A stretch of 35,468 nucleotides of DNA from CAZKRU01 sp964555235 (GCA_964555235.1 CAZKRU010000044.1:1-35468), one strand, 5' to 3'; shown: positions 15,604-23,379, counted from the stretch's first letter. A program made the numbers and translations. The notes: generated by a model from the letters alone, not told the origin.

Positions 15604-16102
15604 ACCAAGTCCCATCGGGCTTCTCAATCCACTCGCCGGGGTAAGAAATATCCTGCCAGCGTCGGGCATACTCCCGCTCAATCAGCTCGAGCGAATCCCC
15701 TTTTTTGTCAGCATTTTGAAGATAGAGCGCACGTCGGTCGCTGTTTTCCTGTTGGATTAAGCGACGGGTGTAATCGGCATAATCCTCGCCGGTTTCCAAT
15801 TTTCCGGTCGGGAGTTTGACGATCCCGAGATAGCCACTTTTTCCTTCACCAATAAAACGGGCATTTTTCAGGGTTTGAATTTCGCCCATTCGATTGCGAC
15901 GTCGGAGTGAAACCGGCGCTTCTTCCTCGGGGCTTACTTTTACTTTGACGCTGTCATCTTTGGTCCGGACATCGACCTGCATGTGAACATCGATTTTCAC
16001 CGGTTCGGGAGTTTCAACGCGAATGGTTGGGGCACACGAAATGAAAAACGTTGCGGAGCCGAGCGCCAGTACCCAAGAGAGAAAGGTTGTTCGAAAGGTC
16101 AT
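15593..16102 (-). CDS. Lipoprotein fusing YnbE-like and YdbL-like (DUF1318) parts
   Basis: 169 residues. A signal peptide ends in a lipobox-like FFISC, with the lipidated cysteine at 23. The next 35 residues (CAPTIRVETPEPVKIDVHM) resemble E. coli YnbE. The rest (about 75-169) resembles YdbL: GYLGIVKLPTG, IQQENSDRRALYLQNADKKG, and a C-terminal PGEWIEKPDGTW against YdbL's PGEYVQGINGKW. In E. coli these are two neighbouring genes that work with the AsmA-like protein YdbH in a periplasm-spanning lipid bridge, where YdbL is thought to regulate YnbE assembly. Here the two seem joined in one chain. No YdbH-like gene is in the window. It sits between rluE and larE, close to the Mla-type operon. Confidence 0.72.
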   Translation of the reverse strand: MTFRTTFLSWVLALGSATFFISCAPTIRVETPEPVKIDVHMQVDVRTKDDSVKVKVSPEEEAPVSLRRRNRMGEIQTLKNARFIGEGKSGYLGIVKLPTGKLETGEDYADYTRRLIQQENSDRRALYLQNADKKGDSLELIEREYARRWQDISYPGEWIEKPDGTWYAK

Positions 16103-16111
16103 GGATGAAAT

Positions 16112-16669
16112 CTAGTCGAGAGTCCCCGGGAGGCAAGCGACTTCCTTCCAGGCTCCGGGAGCGAGCGAATCCAAGGTCAGGTTCCCAATTTTAACACGAA
16201 TCAGTCGCAGCGTTGGATGGCCGATCGAAGCCGTCATCCGCCGCACCTGACGATTCTTCCCTTCCGTGAGCTCCAATTCGATCCAGCAGTCGGAAACATT
16301 TTTGCGATAGCGAATCGGAGGATCACGCGGAGGAATTTCGGGCGCTGGATTAAGAAGTCGCGCTCGTGCAGGAAGCGTTCGATATCCCTGAATCGTCACC
16401 CCGGCTTCAAGTTCCTTGAGAGACTCGGAAGTGGGAATTCGTTCCACTTGCACCCAATACGTTCGGGCATGGGCATTTCGAGGGTGCAGAAGCTTTTCGT
16501 TAAAGTGGGCCTCATCGGAAAGCAGGAGGAGCCCTTCGGAGTCGGCATCCAATCGCCCAATCGGATAGACATTTTTTGGGAATCCAAATTCCGAGAGGGG
16601 ACGGTGAGGGGATTCGTCGCGTGTGAACTGCGACAAAACGCCATACGGTTTGTGAAAGGCGATGAGCAT
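16112..16669 (-). CDS. rluE: RsuA-family pseudouridine synthase, RluE-like
   Basis: 185 residues, catalytic domain only with no N-terminal S4 domain, as in RluE. The catalytic motif GRLDADSEGLLLLSD gives the nucleophilic aspartate Asp41. Also seen are FHKPYGVLSQF at the N-terminus and ELTEGKNRQVRRMTASIGHPTLRLIR, the RNA-binding motif of the group. RluE isomerises a uridine in helix 90-93 of 23S rRNA. The gene probably begins a leftward transcript with the lipoprotein gene, 9 bases downstream. Its upstream side is occupied by a long inverted repeat. Confidence 0.9.
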   Translation of the reverse strand: MLIAFHKPYGVLSQFTRDESPHRPLSEFGFPKNVYPIGRLDADSEGLLLLSDEAHFNEKLLHPRNAHARTYWVQVERIPTSESLKELEAGVTIQGYRTLPARARLLNPAPEIPPRDPPIRYRKNVSDCWIELELTEGKNRQVRRMTASIGHPTLRLIRVKIGNLTLDSLAPGAWKEVACLPGTLD

Positions 16670-16691
16670 TTCAAGTAAGAGTACAATCTTG

Positions 16692-16799
16692 GCCCGCGAA
16701 ACACGCTAAACACACGAAAGGGAAGCCTTCCGCATTTCATTCGTTTTGGTTCCGCAGCTGAAAAGAATCAATTTCGCGTATTTAGCGTGTTTCGCGGGA
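16692..16799. repeat. CCCGCGAAACACGC-type long inverted repeat
   Basis: Arms at about 16692-16719 and 16772-16799 are near-perfect reverse complements: the left reads GCCCGCGAAACACGCTAAAC, the right ends GCGTGTTTCGCGGG, with two or three mismatches in 28. The inner 52 bases are AT-richer. The element fills the 148-base gap between rluE and sucD and could serve as the transcription stop of sucCD. Confidence 0.8.
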
Positions 16800-16817
16800 A
16801 ACATCAGCCAAGGCGAA

Positions 16818-17690
16818 TCACTTCAGGAGTTTCGCAAGGGTCGCACCCATTTCGGCGGGGGTCCGTGAGATGGCGATTCCTGCGGCTTCCAGAGCGGCGA
16901 TCTTGGCGGTGGCGGTTCCTTTGCCTCCGGAGACAATCGCTCCAGCGTGTCCCATGCGTCGACCGGGAGGGGCCGTGGCACCGGCGATAAAAGCGGCAAC
17001 CGGCTTCTTGACGTTCTGCTTGATGTAATCAGCAGCCTCTTCTTCCGCAGTTCCACCGATTTCACCGATCATCATAATCGCTTCGGTGTTCGGATCTTCG
17101 TTGAAAAGTCGAACGGCATCGGTTTGGGAGGTGCCATTAATCGGATCTCCACCGATTCCGATACAGGTGCTCTGCCCGATGTTACGGGAGGAGAGCTGCC
17201 AGACGGCTTCGTAGGTGAGGGTTCCGCTTCGGGAGACGATTCCAACTTTACCGACTTTGTGAATGTAACCGGGCATGATCCCGATTTTGCAAGCGCCCGG
17301 TGTGATAATTCCGGGGCAATTCGGTCCGATCAGACGACAGGACTTACCCTGCAGATGCGCTTTAACGCGCATCATATCAATGACCGGAATTCCTTCGGTG
17401 ATACAGATGATCAATTCGACTCCAGCATCGGCGGCTTCCAGAATCGCATCGGCAGCAAAGGGAGCCGGGACGAAAATCATCGTGGCATTGCAGCCCGTCT
17501 GCTTACGAGCTTGCGAAACCGTATCAAAGATCGGAACCGTCGTTTCAAATTTTTCACCATTGCGACCGGGAGTGACTCCGGCGACAACGTTGGTTCCATA
17601 TTCCATGCAACTCTTGGCGTGGAAGGCTCCGGCTTTACCGGTGATTCCTTGAACCAGAAGACGCGTATTTTTATCAACAAGCACGGACAT
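16818..17690 (-). CDS. sucD: Succinyl-CoA synthetase (ADP-forming) alpha subunit
   Basis: 290 residues, normal length. An N-terminal CoA-binding Rossmann domain carries VQGITGKAGAFHAK and TPGRNG. The ligase domain has IGPNCPGIITPG and, near the C-terminus, GRRMGHAGAIVSGGKGTA, with the phosphorylated histidine at 248. With the beta subunit, encoded three bases upstream, it interconverts succinyl-CoA, ADP and phosphate with succinate, CoA and ATP in the TCA cycle. No other TCA genes are adjacent. Confidence 0.96.
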   Translation of the reverse strand: MSVLVDKNTRLLVQGITGKAGAFHAKSCMEYGTNVVAGVTPGRNGEKFETTVPIFDTVSQARKQTGCNATMIFVPAPFAADAILEAADAGVELIICITEGIPVIDMMRVKAHLQGKSCRLIGPNCPGIITPGACKIGIMPGYIHKVGKVGIVSRSGTLTYEAVWQLSSRNIGQSTCIGIGGDPINGTSQTDAVRLFNEDPNTEAIMMIGEIGGTAEEEAADYIKQNVKKPVAAFIAGATAPPGRRMGHAGAIVSGGKGTATAKIAALEAAGIAISRTPAEMGATLAKLLK

Positions 17691-17693
17691 AAA

Positions 17694-18881
17694 TTATTTT
17701 CCCGTAGCGGCTTTGACAGCCTTTTGAGCGGCGTCTGCGAGATCGTCGGCCGTAATGACCGCCACTCCAGACTCCTGCAGTAGTTTCTTTCCCGCATCGA
17801 CATTCGTTCCTTCCAAGCGAACCACTAAAGGAATGCGGAGTTGAACGGCTTTGGCGGCATTGATCACGCCTTGCGCGATGATATCGCACTTCATGATTCC
17901 ACCAAAGATATTGACGAGGATGGCTTTGACCTTCGGATCCGAAGCGAGAATTTTGAAGGCTTCGGTGACCTGTTGTTCCGAGGCTCCACCCCCGACGTCG
18001 AGAAAGTTAGCGGGGCTTCCACCGTAGTGATTAATGATATCCATCGTCGACATCGCGAGTCCGGCGCCATTGACGAGACAGGCGATGTTACCGTCGAGCC
18101 CGATATAATTCAGATTGAATTTCGAGGCTTCGACTTCACGGGGATCTTCTTCTGCGGTGTCACGATAAGCGACAATTTCCGGATGACGATACAGGGCATT
18201 GTCGTCAAAGTTAAACTTGGCGTCCAAGGCGAGGACTTGATTGTTCTTGGTCACAACCAAGGGGTTGATTTCCAAGAGCGAGCAGTCACAGGAGATGAAG
18301 AGCTTGAAGAGGGCCGCAAAAAGTTTCGTCGCTGGGCTCGTCAAGTCACCGGTTAATCCGAGAGCGAAGGCGAGTTTACGAGTTTGAAAGGCTTGCAGTC
18401 CGAGAAGCGGGTCGACGACTTCCTTGAGAAGGAGCTCAGGGGTCTTTTCGGCAACTGCCTCGATATCCATTCCCCCTTGGGTACTGACGATAATGACGGG
18501 GGATTGACTGGCGCGATCCATCACAATCGCAAAATAAAGTTCGCGGGCGATATCGGTCGATTCACCGATGAGGACTTTGTTGACCAAACGTCCTTCGGCT
18601 CCGGTTTGATGCGTCACGAGGACCTGCCCGAGCATCTGAGTGGCGAGTTCCTTGACCTTGTCCGGGGAATCGGTCAGATGAACGCCTCCCTTGAATCCGG
18701 ATTTGAAAGTCCCTTTGCCGCGTCCACCGGCGTGAATCTGGGATTTTACCACCAGATTGGAGACACCGAGCTCTTTCGCTGCGGCCTCCGCTTGCTCTGG
18801 AGTCGATGCCACTTTGCCCCGGGGAGTGGCGACTCCAAATTTTTCCATTAACTCTTTGGCCTGGTACTCGTGAATGTTCAT
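17694..18881 (-). CDS. sucC: Succinyl-CoA synthetase (ADP-forming) beta subunit
   Basis: 395 residues. The N-terminal ATP-grasp fold begins MNIHEYQAKELMEKFGV and has VVKSQIHAGGRGKGTF in the nucleotide-binding part, then LEINPLVVT and DAKFNFDDNALYRHPE with metal ligands. The C-terminal CoA-ligase domain contains GGGASEQQVTEAFKI and NIFGGIMKCDIIAQGV. It forms the nucleotide-binding half of succinyl-CoA synthetase with the alpha subunit encoded next. No ribosome site is obvious. An AT-rich TATAAA sits too close to the start to be a standard promoter with a leader. Confidence 0.96.
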   Translation of the reverse strand: MNIHEYQAKELMEKFGVATPRGKVASTPEQAEAAAKELGVSNLVVKSQIHAGGRGKGTFKSGFKGGVHLTDSPDKVKELATQMLGQVLVTHQTGAEGRLVNKVLIGESTDIARELYFAIVMDRASQSPVIIVSTQGGMDIEAVAEKTPELLLKEVVDPLLGLQAFQTRKLAFALGLTGDLTSPATKLFAALFKLFISCDCSLLEINPLVVTKNNQVLALDAKFNFDDNALYRHPEIVAYRDTAEEDPREVEASKFNLNYIGLDGNIACLVNGAGLAMSTMDIINHYGGSPANFLDVGGGASEQQVTEAFKILASDPKVKAILVNIFGGIMKCDIIAQGVINAAKAVQLRIPLVVRLEGTNVDAGKKLLQESGVAVITADDLADAAQKAVKAATGK

Positions 18882-18950
18882 TTAATTTATATTAGTAAGG
18901 GCGCACCGTACAAAGCGAATGAAAGGGCGTCAACCGAAAAGAAGCTGATT

Positions 18951-19066
18951 TTGTCCGCGATAACACGCGAAATACACGGAAAGCTTTGTTTTTAACCACG
19001 GAAACAAATTGAAGTAATACGGAAGGAATCCCCTTTTCGTGTATTTCGCGTGTTTCGCGGGCAAAT
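18951..19066. repeat. CCCGCGAAACACGC-type long inverted repeat
   Basis: Second full copy of the family at 16692. The left arm (about 18951-18982) contains AACACGCGAAATACACGG; the right arm (about 19034-19066) contains CGTGTATTTCGCGTGTTTCG. They match with three or four mismatches over about 30 bases. It occupies the 190-base divergent gap between sucC and the DUF192 gene, so any promoter there must lie within or beside it. Confidence 0.8.
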
Positions 19067-19071
19067 CTGAT

Positions 19072-19497
19072 ATGAATTTGCAGGCACCGATTTTTCTGTT
19101 ATCACGTCTCTCGATGAAATCCCTTCGCGTTGAAAATCTGACCCACAGCGCTCTCGTCGTGGATCGGGGATGGATTGCGGATACGATGTGGACCCGAATG
19201 GTTGGATTGTTGCGTCACAAAAAGTTGGATGCCGGTGAGGGGCTTTGGATTACTCCCTGTAACTCGATTCACAGTCTCGGAATGAAATTTGTTTTTGATG
19301 CTGTTTTTCTTTCCAAAACGGGAGAAGTCGTTGCGCTTCGCGAAAAAGTTCCGCCCGGTCGGTTTCTAGCGCCGATTTGGAAAGCGCACAGTGTCTTGGA
19401 GCTTCCCGGAGGAGCGATCGAAGCGAGTCGGATTCAAATCGGAGATCAGTTGAAACTTGAGGCCGATTTTTCTGAGGAAAGCAGGAATTCAGGATAG
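19072..19497 (+). CDS. DUF192 family protein
   Basis: About 141 residues from ATG 19072; ATG 19114 is an equally possible start, giving 127 residues, and no ribosome site separates them. An upstream in-frame start at 19039 would lie inside the inverted repeat and is unlikely. The DUF192 fold is recognisable from TRMVGLLRHKKLDAGEGLWI, the ITPCNSIHSLGMKFVFDAVFL segment and the final LELPGGAIEASRIQIGDQL. Members are small beta-barrel proteins, often exported, of unknown function. Here the N-terminus is only mildly hydrophobic (IFLLSRL), so export is doubtful. It stands alone between two repeat-filled gaps. Confidence 0.82.
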   Translation: MNLQAPIFLLSRLSMKSLRVENLTHSALVVDRGWIADTMWTRMVGLLRHKKLDAGEGLWITPCNSIHSLGMKFVFDAVFLSKTGEVVALREKVPPGRFLAPIWKAHSVLELPGGAIEASRIQIGDQLKLEADFSEESRNSG

Positions 19498-19545
19498 TTT
19501 GTCGATTTCGACGAAGATGCTCGCTTGTAAAATCCAAATTACCCG

Positions 19546-19628
19546 CAACGGCCTCAACTTTGAGTCTTGGAGACCCGCCCGCATCGCTACGCGAAGCGTT
19601 GCGGGCTGGGCTTTGCGGTTAAATCTGG
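19546..19628. repeat. CAACGGCCTC-CTTTGCGGTTAAA repeat with inserted palindrome
   Basis: A head (CAACGGCCTCAACTTTGAGT) and tail (CTTTGCGGTTAAA) flank a 37-base palindrome at 19574-19610 that begins CCCGCCCGCATCGCTACGCG. The same head and tail occur joined directly, without the palindrome, at 23721-23765. The first 33 bases of the palindrome are identical to 23520-23552. This fills the 200-base gap between the DUF192 and STAS genes; no gene is seen there. Confidence 0.75.
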
Positions 19629-19699
19629 TTTTATTTAATTCCGAAAATCGGTTGATTTGCACTTGTACGTTTCGGGTGAAAACTTAAGATCCCCAAAAC

Positions 19700-20005
19700 A
19701 TGAAAACATCCATCGCAAACGGAATTCTGACGCTTCAGGTAGATTTTGATATTCTCAGTACGACGGTTTCCCGCTTTGAAACCGAGGTGAGTCAAGAGCT
19801 GCAAAATGCAACCTCAAAGGAAGTTCTTCTCGATTTAACCACGGTTAAGGCGATTGACTCCCGGGGTTTGAATTCTTTGGTCGGATTTGTAAAAATGGCG
19901 ACAGGGAAGGGGATCAAAGTAAATGCAACGATCTCAACCCCCTTTGTTCAGCAGATTTTTACCCTGACCCGAATGGAAAAGTTTTTGCCGTATAAAATTG
20001 TTTAA
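19700..20005 (+). CDS. Stand-alone STAS-domain protein lacking the usual phosphoserine
   Basis: 101 residues with one STAS fold: ILTLQVDFDILSTT, EVLLDLTTVKAIDSRGLNSLVGFVKMA, and VNATISTPFVQQIFTLTRMEKFL. The canonical DSSG motif is DSRG here (Asp53-Ser54-Arg55-Gly56), so the position phosphorylated in SpoIIAA-type antagonists is arginine. It may act as a constitutively active antagonist, or as a structural STAS partner that is not switched by phosphorylation. It has no operon partner: the next gene on this strand is far downstream. Upstream is repeat DNA. A link to the phosphatase-HATPase protein at 10098 or to the chemosensory cluster is possible but unsupported. Confidence 0.83.
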   Translation: MKTSIANGILTLQVDFDILSTTVSRFETEVSQELQNATSKEVLLDLTTVKAIDSRGLNSLVGFVKMATGKGIKVNATISTPFVQQIFTLTRMEKFLPYKIV

Positions 20006-20038
20006 GTTTTTATTGGTGCTTCTTCGTTCTATTGCCGC

Positions 20039-20314
20039 TCACGTCCGGTAGACATCATGGGTGCCAATATCCACGGTGAAAACTGTATTGCTATCGAGGT
20101 AAAATACGCTTCGCAAGTCACCCTCAATCACCACGGCATAAATCGTTCGTTTGTAGAGAGCGGTGAGACTATGAATTTTATGAGTCCGCAACCGACTATC
20201 AAATGGATTCGTCTGAAAAATAACCCATGCTTGTCGGGTGGATTCTTTTTGACTGGGAGAGAGACGATAAAAGCTTTTCCAAAATTGCTCGGAAGCCCGA
20301 AAATGGTACGTCAC
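20039..20314 (-). CDS. RelE/ParE-type toxin
   Basis: 91 residues with the compact RelE/YafQ fold: an N-terminal strand and helix pair (FRASEQFWKSFYRLSPSQKESTRQAW), a basic middle segment (LRTHKIHSLTALYKRTIYAVV) and a C-terminal strand pair ending VFTVDIGTHDVYR. The family cleaves mRNA on ribosomes or, in the ParE branch, inhibits gyrase; the terminal histidine and basic residues fit the RNase branch better, but this is not certain. Its start overlaps the stop of the antitoxin-like gene by four bases, the normal toxin-antitoxin arrangement. Confidence 0.75.
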   Translation of the reverse strand: MTYHFRASEQFWKSFYRLSPSQKESTRQAWVIFQTNPFDSRLRTHKIHSLTALYKRTIYAVVIEGDLRSVFYLDSNTVFTVDIGTHDVYRT

Positions 20315-20505
20315 GGAGCTTGAGGAGGTGGCTCGTTTAGGGCTTTGTCCATGTCCACATGGCGACCTTCGGTAATTTCTTTCATGCCTTGCCGGAACGA
20401 AGCGGGAACATCCGCCTCGGTGATTTCTTCAAGCCGCTGCCAGACTGCCGAGCGATCTCGGACAGAAAGCTTGGGCAATTCCTCGATGATCTCCGCTAAA
20501 CTCAT
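20311..20505 (-). CDS. Antitoxin of the RelE-type pair
   Basis: 64 residues, mainly helical, beginning MSLAEIIEELPKLSVRDRSAVWQRLEE, which is typical of short addiction-module antitoxins found ahead of RelE-type toxins. The proline-rich C-terminal tail would wrap the toxin. There is no separate DNA-binding domain beyond the N-terminal helices. It is the first gene of the pair and overlaps the toxin start by four bases. Confidence 0.75.
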   Translation of the reverse strand: MSLAEIIEELPKLSVRDRSAVWQRLEEITEADVPASFRQGMKEITEGRHVDMDKALNEPPPQAP

Positions 20506-20568
20506 AGGTCAAATTTACTGCACTTAGGGTTGCTGTCCAAGATAATTTTAACGATCCTTTAATCGCCG

Positions 20569-20759
20569 GGCGCATCTGCGATTCATTGACCTGCCGATAA
20601 ACGAATCCACTACACCCAACGCGATCCGTCCAGATGACGTAGTCGGAATGCAGCTCATTTGATGATGTAGCTGAGGCGTCATCGCCTCGGCAGGACGAGC
20701 CGGGGACGGCTCATCTACATCGTAGAGCGAACGCCAAGTCAATGAATCGCAGATGCGCC
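20569..20759. mobile_element. MITE-like element with 22-bp perfect terminal inverted repeats
   Basis: The termini 20569-20590 and 20738-20759 are exact reverse complements over 22 bases (left end begins GGCGCATCTGCG). Inside lies a folded unit at 20664-20721 bounded by GATGTAG and CTACATC, with two perfect hairpins (GAGGCG/CGCCTC at 20673-20688 and GAGCCG/CGGCTC at 20697-20712). No open frame of note is inside. CCTTTA occurs on both outer sides (20556, 20758) and may be a target duplication. It fills the 329-base gap between the antitoxin and response regulator genes. Confidence 0.65.
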
Positions 20760-20834
20760 TTTAGTCCTCTAAATTTTCCTGAGTTCGTGAGTTCCTGATT
20801 CAAGGACTTCCTTCACTTGGGCTTTCCTGCAAGA

Positions 20835-21494
20835 TCAGTCTTGTGCTTGTATTTCCGTCCATCGAACCGAATATCGAAGGAGTTCTGCGGCGGAACGAAG
20901 TCCGAGCTTTGCTTTGACGTTCGCACGGTGAACTTCAACGGTTTTAACGCTGATGTTAATTTTCGTGGAGATTTCAGCCGTTGAAAGCCCTGCTCCGATC
21001 AAATTAAAAATCTCAAACTCCCGATCGGTGAGGTTTTTGAGCGGATTGTCCTTCCCTCGGTTGGTGCCCCCGGAGATCATTTGAAGCAATTTCGAAGACA
21101 TTTTGGCACTCACAAAAATCTCACCTCGAAGAACGGTGCGAATTCCTTCCAAAATCCGTTTTCCCCCTTCTTGTTTCATGACGTAGCCCCGTGCGCCTGC
21201 TTTTAAAACCCGTTCGGTATAAAGCTCCTCATCATGCATTGAAATAACCAGGACCTTGATCTCCGGATATTGAGTCTGGATGTCTTTAATCATTTCAAGG
21301 CCGCTTTTTCCCGGAAGCGTCAGATCACTTAAAACCAGATCGGGTCGAAATTCCTCGATCTGTCGCATCGCCTGAGTGCTCTCTTCTGCTTCGCCGCAAA
21401 TGGTCAAATCCGGCTCGTTTGCAATGAGGTGCCCCAATCCCTCCCGCATCATCGGATGATCGTCCACGATTAAAATTTTAGTTTTTACGGACAT
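20835..21494 (-). CDS. NarL/FixJ-type response regulator
   Basis: 219 residues from ATG 21494, four bases after the kinase stop; the longer frame would overlap the kinase gene and adds no homology. The receiver has the acidic pair Asp11-Asp12 in LIVDDHPMMREG, the phospho-acceptor Asp57 in LVLSDLTLPGKSG, and the conserved lysine in GYVMKQEGG. The C-terminal LuxR-type helix-turn-helix is at about 150-212 (LTDREFEIFNLIGAGLSTAE, then INISVKTVEVHRANV). It is phosphorylated by the adjacent HisKA_3 kinase and then binds DNA as a dimer. Its targets are not evident. Confidence 0.93.
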   Translation of the reverse strand: MSVKTKILIVDDHPMMREGLGHLIANEPDLTICGEAEESTQAMRQIEEFRPDLVLSDLTLPGKSGLEMIKDIQTQYPEIKVLVISMHDEELYTERVLKAGARGYVMKQEGGKRILEGIRTVLRGEIFVSAKMSSKLLQMISGGTNRGKDNPLKNLTDREFEIFNLIGAGLSTAEISTKINISVKTVEVHRANVKAKLGLRSAAELLRYSVRWTEIQAQD

Positions 21495-21498
21495 TCGT

Positions 21499-23379
21499 TT
21501 AATTCTCTCGAGGAAACGCGCATCGAACGATCGTTCCTCCTTCGGGTCTGGTTTCAATTTCGATGAATCCCCCAATCAAACGCGCTCGATACTGCATTCC
21601 GAGAATTCCCATGGTCGAGTGAACCGATTTTGCATCAGGAGTAAAGGAAATCCCATCATTTTCAATCGTCAAACTCCAAAGGAATTCGGCGGACTCCAGG
21701 GAAATGAAAATCTTACTGGCTCTCCCGTGGCGAATGGCATTACTGACGGCTTCCTGAGCGATCCGATATAAATGAAGCGCCACGGTTGTATCTAAAATGA
21801 TGGCCGCCGGATCTGCCTTAAACTGACATTGAACCAAGAAGAGCTCTTCGATTTGATTGGTGAGTGTCCGTAATGCAAACGACAATCCCCGCGCTTCCAA
21901 GTCGGGTGGAAAGAATCCCCGCGCCATCAGGCGGACTTGGGAGATCGCATTTCGAACATGTTCTGCAATGTTGGCGGCTTGTTTCCGGAGCGGTTGATCA
22001 ACCGCCGCTAATTTTTGTTCCAATACCGAACTCATCAGCTCAATCCCGGTCAGGTACTGACCGAGCCCATCATGGAGATCCTGCCCAATACGCCGTTGTT
22101 CTCTTTCGCTCACCTCTAAAAGATCTTCTTCGGCGCGTTTCCGCGCCGTAATATCCGCTCGGATGGCGACATATCGAGTCGGCTTGCCGGATTTGTCCAA
22201 AAACGGAACAATGGTGGTATCCACCCAATAAAAGGAGCCATCCTTTGCCTTGTTTTTCATCTCCCGATGCCAGATTTTTCCTCGCCCAATCGTGCCCCAA
22301 AGCTCCTGAAAGAAGGTTTTGGAATGGTGGCCGGAATTGATAATGCGATGATCCTGCCCCAACAACTCTTCACGGGAGTATTGTGAGATCGCGCAAAACT
22401 TATCGTTTACGTACGTAATTTTTCCCTGGGGATTCGTCGTGGCGACAATGGCGTGTTCATCCAACGCTCTCTTGAGTTCTTGGATTTTATTCAGAGAGGA
22501 AAGCAATTGTGCATGCGCGCGCTTTTCTTTCAGTTCCGTTCGATTCAGCCATCGCGCCGTGCGCCAGCACAAGAACGCAAACCCTAGAGCCATCGCGGCA
22601 ATCACCGCAGTAAGCACTAATTCGAGGCCAAAGTACCCATTTCTCCGAGCCACGGTTTGAATCCATCCGAGGAGAATTGGGATTCCGATTGCAAAGGGGA
22701 GTGAGTGGCGAAGTATTCTGCTGCCAAGCTGCTTACCCAAAAGGATTTTAAAAATGGCATTGTTAGCTCGAAGGCAAAGCGTTCCGATGGAAAGGAGAAG
22801 AAATAAAAGAGCCGTGTGAATGGCGAGGGAAGAAAAAGGAGCGAATGCGTCTTTAGGATTGATTCCATAGAGGTAACTGATCAATGCAAAAAAACTGGTT
22901 GATAAGGGAATGAACGGAAGGATTCGAGTGAGGCGCCAATGGATTTTGCACAGAGACAAGCCGAGCAAGATCAAATTAAAGGCAGTAATCGAAGACATGC
23001 GCCCCGGTGTTGATGTTTCTGAGGGGCTTGCGGTCGCTTTGAAAAAGAGCTGATCGATTCCATAATCGTGGCCCGTGAGATATTGCAACCAAGTCACTGA
23101 TGCGAGCAAAACCACCAGCACGGAAAATGTGCGACTGAGAAAAAGGTTTTTTACATTTTTTTTGGAACAACTGAATTCCAAGGAAAGAGCGAGCATCATC
23201 AAGCAAAGTGCCGTATTAAACTTCATGCTTGGCCACTCAGGCAAAACATGGGTAAGGGCTGAGAGATTGAAAATCCAACCGACAAGAGCGAGGCTACTAA
23301 CCAGAATGGAAATGCGAGCAGTGACTCTGGAAAAACTCTCAAAGTCCTTGAGACGAGGGCTTTGTCTATTTGAGCGCAT
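21499..23379 (-). CDS. Membrane PAS sensor histidine kinase, NarX/DesK type
   Basis: 626 residues. The first 280 contain about eight membrane helices with short loops, a membrane sensor module I cannot name. After a coiled coil a PAS/PAC domain follows (about 305-420, NPQGKITYVNDKFCAISQYS to RYVAIRADIT). The HisKA_3 dimerisation domain has EREQRRIGQDLHDGLGQYL, phospho-accepting His436. The HATPase has LYRIAQEAVSNAIRHG and a degenerate-looking G-box region ending GGTIVRCAFP. It is paired with the NarL-type regulator encoded four bases downstream. Membrane-embedded sensing suggests a lipid, membrane or redox cue, but this is a guess. Its upstream region is shared with the divergent chemosensory cluster and is full of repeats. 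Confidence 0.92.
   Translation of the reverse strand: MRSNRQSPRLKDFESFSRVTARISILVSSLALVGWIFNLSALTHVLPEWPSMKFNTALCLMMLALSLEFSCSKKNVKNLFLSRTFSVLVVLLASVTWLQYLTGHDYGIDQLFFKATASPSETSTPGRMSSITAFNLILLGLSLCKIHWRLTRILPFIPLSTSFFALISYLYGINPKDAFAPFSSLAIHTALLFLLLSIGTLCLRANNAIFKILLGKQLGSRILRHSLPFAIGIPILLGWIQTVARRNGYFGLELVLTAVIAAMALGFAFLCWRTARWLNRTELKEKRAHAQLLSSLNKIQELKRALDEHAIVATTNPQGKITYVNDKFCAISQYSREELLGQDHRIINSGHHSKTFFQELWGTIGRGKIWHREMKNKAKDGSFYWVDTTIVPFLDKSGKPTRYVAIRADITARKRAEEDLLEVSEREQRRIGQDLHDGLGQYLTGIELMSSVLEQKLAAVDQPLRKQAANIAEHVRNAISQVRLMARGFFPPDLEARGLSFALRTLTNQIEELFLVQCQFKADPAAIILDTTVALHLYRIAQEAVSNAIRHGRASKIFISLESAEFLWSLTIENDGISFTPDAKSVHSTMGILGMQYRARLIGGFIEIETRPEGGTIVRCAFPREN

Noticed and set aside
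16947..17783. 278-residue plus-strand frame opposite sucD
   Set aside because: Antisense shadow of a highly conserved gene.
18885..18915. TTGTAC and TATAAA ahead of sucC as a promoter
   Set aside because: The putative -10 is only about four bases from the ATG; leaderless initiation would still need more room.
19039..19071. Upstream extension of the DUF192 gene
   Set aside because: The extra codons are read from the right arm of the inverted repeat and add no homology.
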